Below, in pieces: positions 62,099-64,000 of a DNA stretch of 64,000 bases (the first letter of the stretch is position 1; every line of letters begins with the position of its first letter). The stretch lies in assembly GCA_050303415.1 (NCBI GenBank), contig JBNLBS010000019.1, forward strand, positions 16,545-80,544. Reading direction: 5' to 3'. Made by a program: the position numbers and the translations under genes. This DNA is from JBNLBS01 sp050303415. Its GTDB lineage: Bacteria; Pseudomonadota; Gammaproteobacteria; Methylococcales; Methylomonadaceae. The notes beneath the pieces are model-generated. The model did not search any database and was not told where the DNA came from. It worked only from the letters and a program-made list of their open reading frames with translations.

Positions 62099-62231
62099 AG
62101 AATCAAGGGGGCCTGATTTTAAATTGTGGTGATTTAAATTAATCAGATTCTTGCGATGCCTTATTACCTAGTAAAAGTGTTGCACTTGGAACTTGAATTC
62201 ACCTAAACTAGGGGAGCTTCATTTTGACCCC

Positions 62232-62741
62232 CTATTTTTCGGGTTCCTTCTTACGTGCTGACCTAGTAGAAATGAAAGCAGATAATAATTCATCATCTGA
62301 AGCTAAACTAATTCTGCTTTTCCTTTCAAGATACTTGCCTTTAGGTCTGGCTTCAATAGAAATAAACCCAGACATTTCTTTGGCTTTTATACTTATTTCT
62401 TTAGATGGATATTTATGTATAGAATCATCATCGGAAAAAGATGGCAAGAGCCCCCAAAATTTATAGATTTGGAAATTATCAGATAGCTTTTCAATAGTTA
62501 TTTGACTAATTAATCCGCAACCATTTGGCAAACGTGCATTGAGCAAAGGCCAATATAATTCTGATATACCTTCAAACACAATCCAAGCACGACGGAGTGG
62601 AGCATCAGCAGCTTCAGAAACTGGAACATCAAGATCTAAAACAAGACACCAAGGTATTAAGTCCCAGCGCAAGGCTAACAATCTAGCGTCAATAGTTAAT
62701 TTTTTTGTTTTCTCTTGATCAAGTTCAGTAATGTTTTTCAA
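62232..62741 (-). CDS. Unknown protein, possible immunity protein
   Basis: I do not recognise this 169-aa soluble protein (opening with KNITELDQEKTKKLTIDARL; then LRRAWIVFEGISELYWPLLNARL, and a Ser/Lys-rich end). The start is a TTG with an excellent ribosome site (AGAGG five bases ahead). It lies directly downstream, in the same direction, of a broken Rhs toxin C-terminus, the usual position of the toxin's immunity gene; the transposase gene now separates them. Its size fits an immunity protein. The base composition is AT-rich, like other accessory genes. Confidence 0.6.
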   Translation of the reverse strand: MKNITELDQEKTKKLTIDARLLALRWDLIPWCLVLDLDVPVSEAADAPLRRAWIVFEGISELYWPLLNARLPNGCGLISQITIEKLSDNFQIYKFWGLLPSFSDDDSIHKYPSKEISIKAKEMSGFISIEARPKGKYLERKSRISLASDDELLSAFISTRSARKKEPEK

Positions 62742-62796
62742 TGTATCCTCTACATTATCTTTTCATCGGTGGAGCAGGTTTTGCTAGTCCTGATTG

Positions 62797-62818
62797 AAGG
62801 GGTCAGCCAACTTGATTT
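62797..62818 (-). repeat. REP-like palindrome, inverted copy
   Basis: Minus-strand AAATCAAGTTGGCTGACCCC followed by TT, inverted relative to the two copies at 63,542-63,600. The transposase gene ends inside it: its last codons (NQVG, stop) are read from the repeat. Confidence 0.85.
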
Positions 62819-63513
62819 TTATAGTTTTCACTTTTTCTATCTCCTCCATGTGATGTAAGCTTTGTTGTTCTTGAAATTAACTGACTGATTTTATGGTGAA
62901 ACTCACTACTACCATAAACTTCGCCTCGTATAGTTGCTTCCGTAATTTGTTGGTCTTGTGATTTGCTACTTGGAGTATTAAATATTTTCTGATAATTCGC
63001 TGTCCGGCTCGCTACACTTTCGCCCAAACTCCTATATAACTCATGTTCCGTAATTAAACTATTTTCTTCGCCTAATGCATTATGTCGATAACTCGACCAT
63101 GGATAATCAGCCATTTTCTTAACCATATTCGCTTTGACAGGATTCATTTCAATATAGCGATAGAGACTAAAAAGGTAATTTTCACTGTCAATTAAACATG
63201 ACTTAAACCGACCTTCCCAGATAGTGCCTGTTCTATTTCGGGTGGCATTAAAATAACGAACATATCGATTAGCCATTGTTTGCATAAACTGACTCAGCTG
63301 TGTTTTTTCAGCAGGCGTGATTAGCAAATGTAAATGATTGGTCATGATGACATAAGCATGTAGAGAACAGCTTGATTTGGCTAGGGCATAGGCTATATCT
63401 TCTTTGATGCGAATCATATCCTCTTCAGATTCAAAGATATCCTGTCTATTATTTCCACGGTGCATAATATGCAACGGTTGATTGGGAACAACAATTCGGG
63501 GTAATCTGGCCAT
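62803..63513 (-). mobile_element. REP-associated tyrosine (Y1, HUH) transposase gene
   Basis: The 236-aa protein is a RAYT-type Y1 transposase. It starts MARLPRIVVPNQPLHIMHRGNNRQDIF, carries the metal-binding HUH motif in MTNHLHLLITP, the presumptive nucleophile tyrosine region MANRYVRYFNATRNRTGTIWEGRFKS, and the family block YLFSLYRYIEMNPVKANMV, YPWSSYRHNALG. The last ~70 residues are basic and variable. Palindromic REP-like sequences flank it in opposite orientations. RAYTs are usually single-copy domesticated elements, but here the insertion interrupts an Rhs toxin gene, so mobility is implied. Confidence 0.9.
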
Positions 63514-63532
63514 TTATGAACTTTAGTAAACC

Positions 63533-63606
63533 TTTGTCTCCAAATCAAGTTGGCTGACCCCTTGATTTCTTTGTCTCCAAATCAAGTTGGCTGACCCCTT
63601 GATTTT
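63533..63606. repeat. Tandem REP-like palindromes upstream of the transposase
   Basis: Two direct 37-base units, each TTTGTCTCC + AAATCAAG-TTGGCTGACCC-CTTGATTT. The arms AAATCAAG/CTTGATTT give an 8-bp hairpin. This is the kind of substrate RAYT enzymes cut, and the inverted third copy lies at the 3' end of the gene. Confidence 0.88.
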
Positions 63607-63931
63607 TGTTGTTCAATTATGTAACTTCCCGTTGGTAATGGTCCATGATCCTGAACATCAGTATGATCAGGGTTATTTTGGCAATCCTTACATGAGGAAC
63701 TTTGGTTATTTCCTGCTGTGTATTCATTGCTAGAAAAATAGGGGTTCTTAGGATCGTTCGGTGTACAACTCATAAAATGCAGGCTTATTGAATAATAGCA
63801 ATAATATAAGCCTGATGGGTCCACTATTTTCATCGGATTCCCCCCAACATAAGCATAAGTATTAAGACCACCGACTAGGTCGATAGGATCACTGGTAATA
63901 TACCTCCCTTGTTCAGGATCATATGTAGTGG
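63599..63931 (-). pseudogene. Rhs core end with truncated DUF2778-like toxin domain
   Basis: The frame reads YDPEQGRYITSDPIDLVGG, LNTYAYVGGNPMKIVDPSGL, the end of an Rhs repeat-associated core. A polymorphic C-terminal domain follows whose KDCQNNPDHTDVQDHGPLPTGSYII resembles the DUF2778 / Tlde1-like L,D-transpeptidase fold (GPLPxGxY motif). Upstream it meets an in-frame stop at about 63,932; downstream it runs straight into the REP palindrome after IIEQQK, losing its catalytic end. It is a remnant of an Rhs toxin broken on both sides. Only a 12-codon scrap (SGLAKPAPPMKR, stop) just before the possible immunity gene might be the original toxin tail. Confidence 0.78.
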
Positions 63932-63933
63932 TT

Positions 63934-64000
63934 TAATAGCACCGGACACTTTAATGAGAGACAATACACGTCAAACATTAAGGTATCAAAATGGGACAGA
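63934..64000. other. Foreign junction at the window edge, possible insertion-sequence end
   Basis: The Rhs similarity stops at GTAGTGGTTTAATAGCACCG; the following GGACACTTTAATGAGAGACA looks unrelated. It could be the terminal inverted repeat of an insertion sequence continuing outside the window. No transposase frame is visible in the 67 bases available. Confidence 0.3.

Noticed and set aside
1..64000. CRISPR array or rRNA operon
   Set aside because: No regularly spaced repeats and no rRNA-like sequence were seen; the only tandem repeat unit is the 37-base REP pair at 63.5 kb.

Overview
The window looks like chromosome from a moderately AT-rich gammaproteobacterium. Three things point to the methanotroph/methylotroph side (Methylococcales-like): a sucrose-phosphate synthase / sucrose-phosphatase / fructokinase / amylosucrase operon, a RegB/RegA redox two-component system, and FlrA/FlrB/FlrC-type polar flagellar control beside FimV and leuCDB-asd. 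No methane or methanol oxidation gene lies in the window, so this placement is inference.

Layout. 1-1,500: the fliL-fliM end of the flagellar locus (minus strand) with its own sigma-54 promoter. 1.7-11 kb: DUF2892 protein, REC-HPt protein, then fimV, asd, leuB, leuD, leuC and adk on the minus strand. 11-19 kb: CBS protein, DUF1415, an unusual WYL-GGDEF fusion, DUF599, RhlE-type helicase, secreted HbpS-like protein, TPR lipoprotein, a dispersed-repeat block and msrA. 19-24.4 kb: regB-regA with a near-consensus RegA box and a possible divergent small RNA; then mazG, a PfkB kinase, dgkA and a lone gcvH next to paired DnaA boxes. 24.5-32.1 kb: a heavy-metal RND pump (adaptor plus permease), a lipase-like hydrolase and a chemoreceptor.

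32.3-37.7 kb is the most unusual part. A divergent XRE regulator faces a strong sigma-70 promoter, a roughly 215-nt structured RNA with an intrinsic terminator, and two tandem tRNA-like sequences (one a full cloverleaf with CAU anticodon but no encoded CCA, one with a crippled D loop and anticodon arm). These are followed by a soluble slipin, the RNA ligase RtcB, a 325-aa protein I do not recognise and a small basic protein. I read it as a candidate RNA-repair or tRNA-damage-response locus with its own tRNA mimics.

37.7-46.3 kb: NAD-malic enzyme, a periplasmic glutaredoxin-like protein and the sucrose operon. 47.5-59 kb: fliK-J-I-H-G-F-E, flrC-flrB and flrA on the minus strand, with sigma-54 promoters before fliE and flrB; about 46 kb of unrelated genes separate fliK from fliL. 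59.3-61.7 kb: CorC-type membrane protein, FHA protein and PilZ protein. 61.7-64 kb is a scarred accessory zone: the tail of a YbiT-type ABC-F gene, a possible immunity gene, a REP-associated transposase bracketed by its palindromes, the remnant of an Rhs C-terminal toxin cut by that insertion, and an unidentified junction at the window edge.
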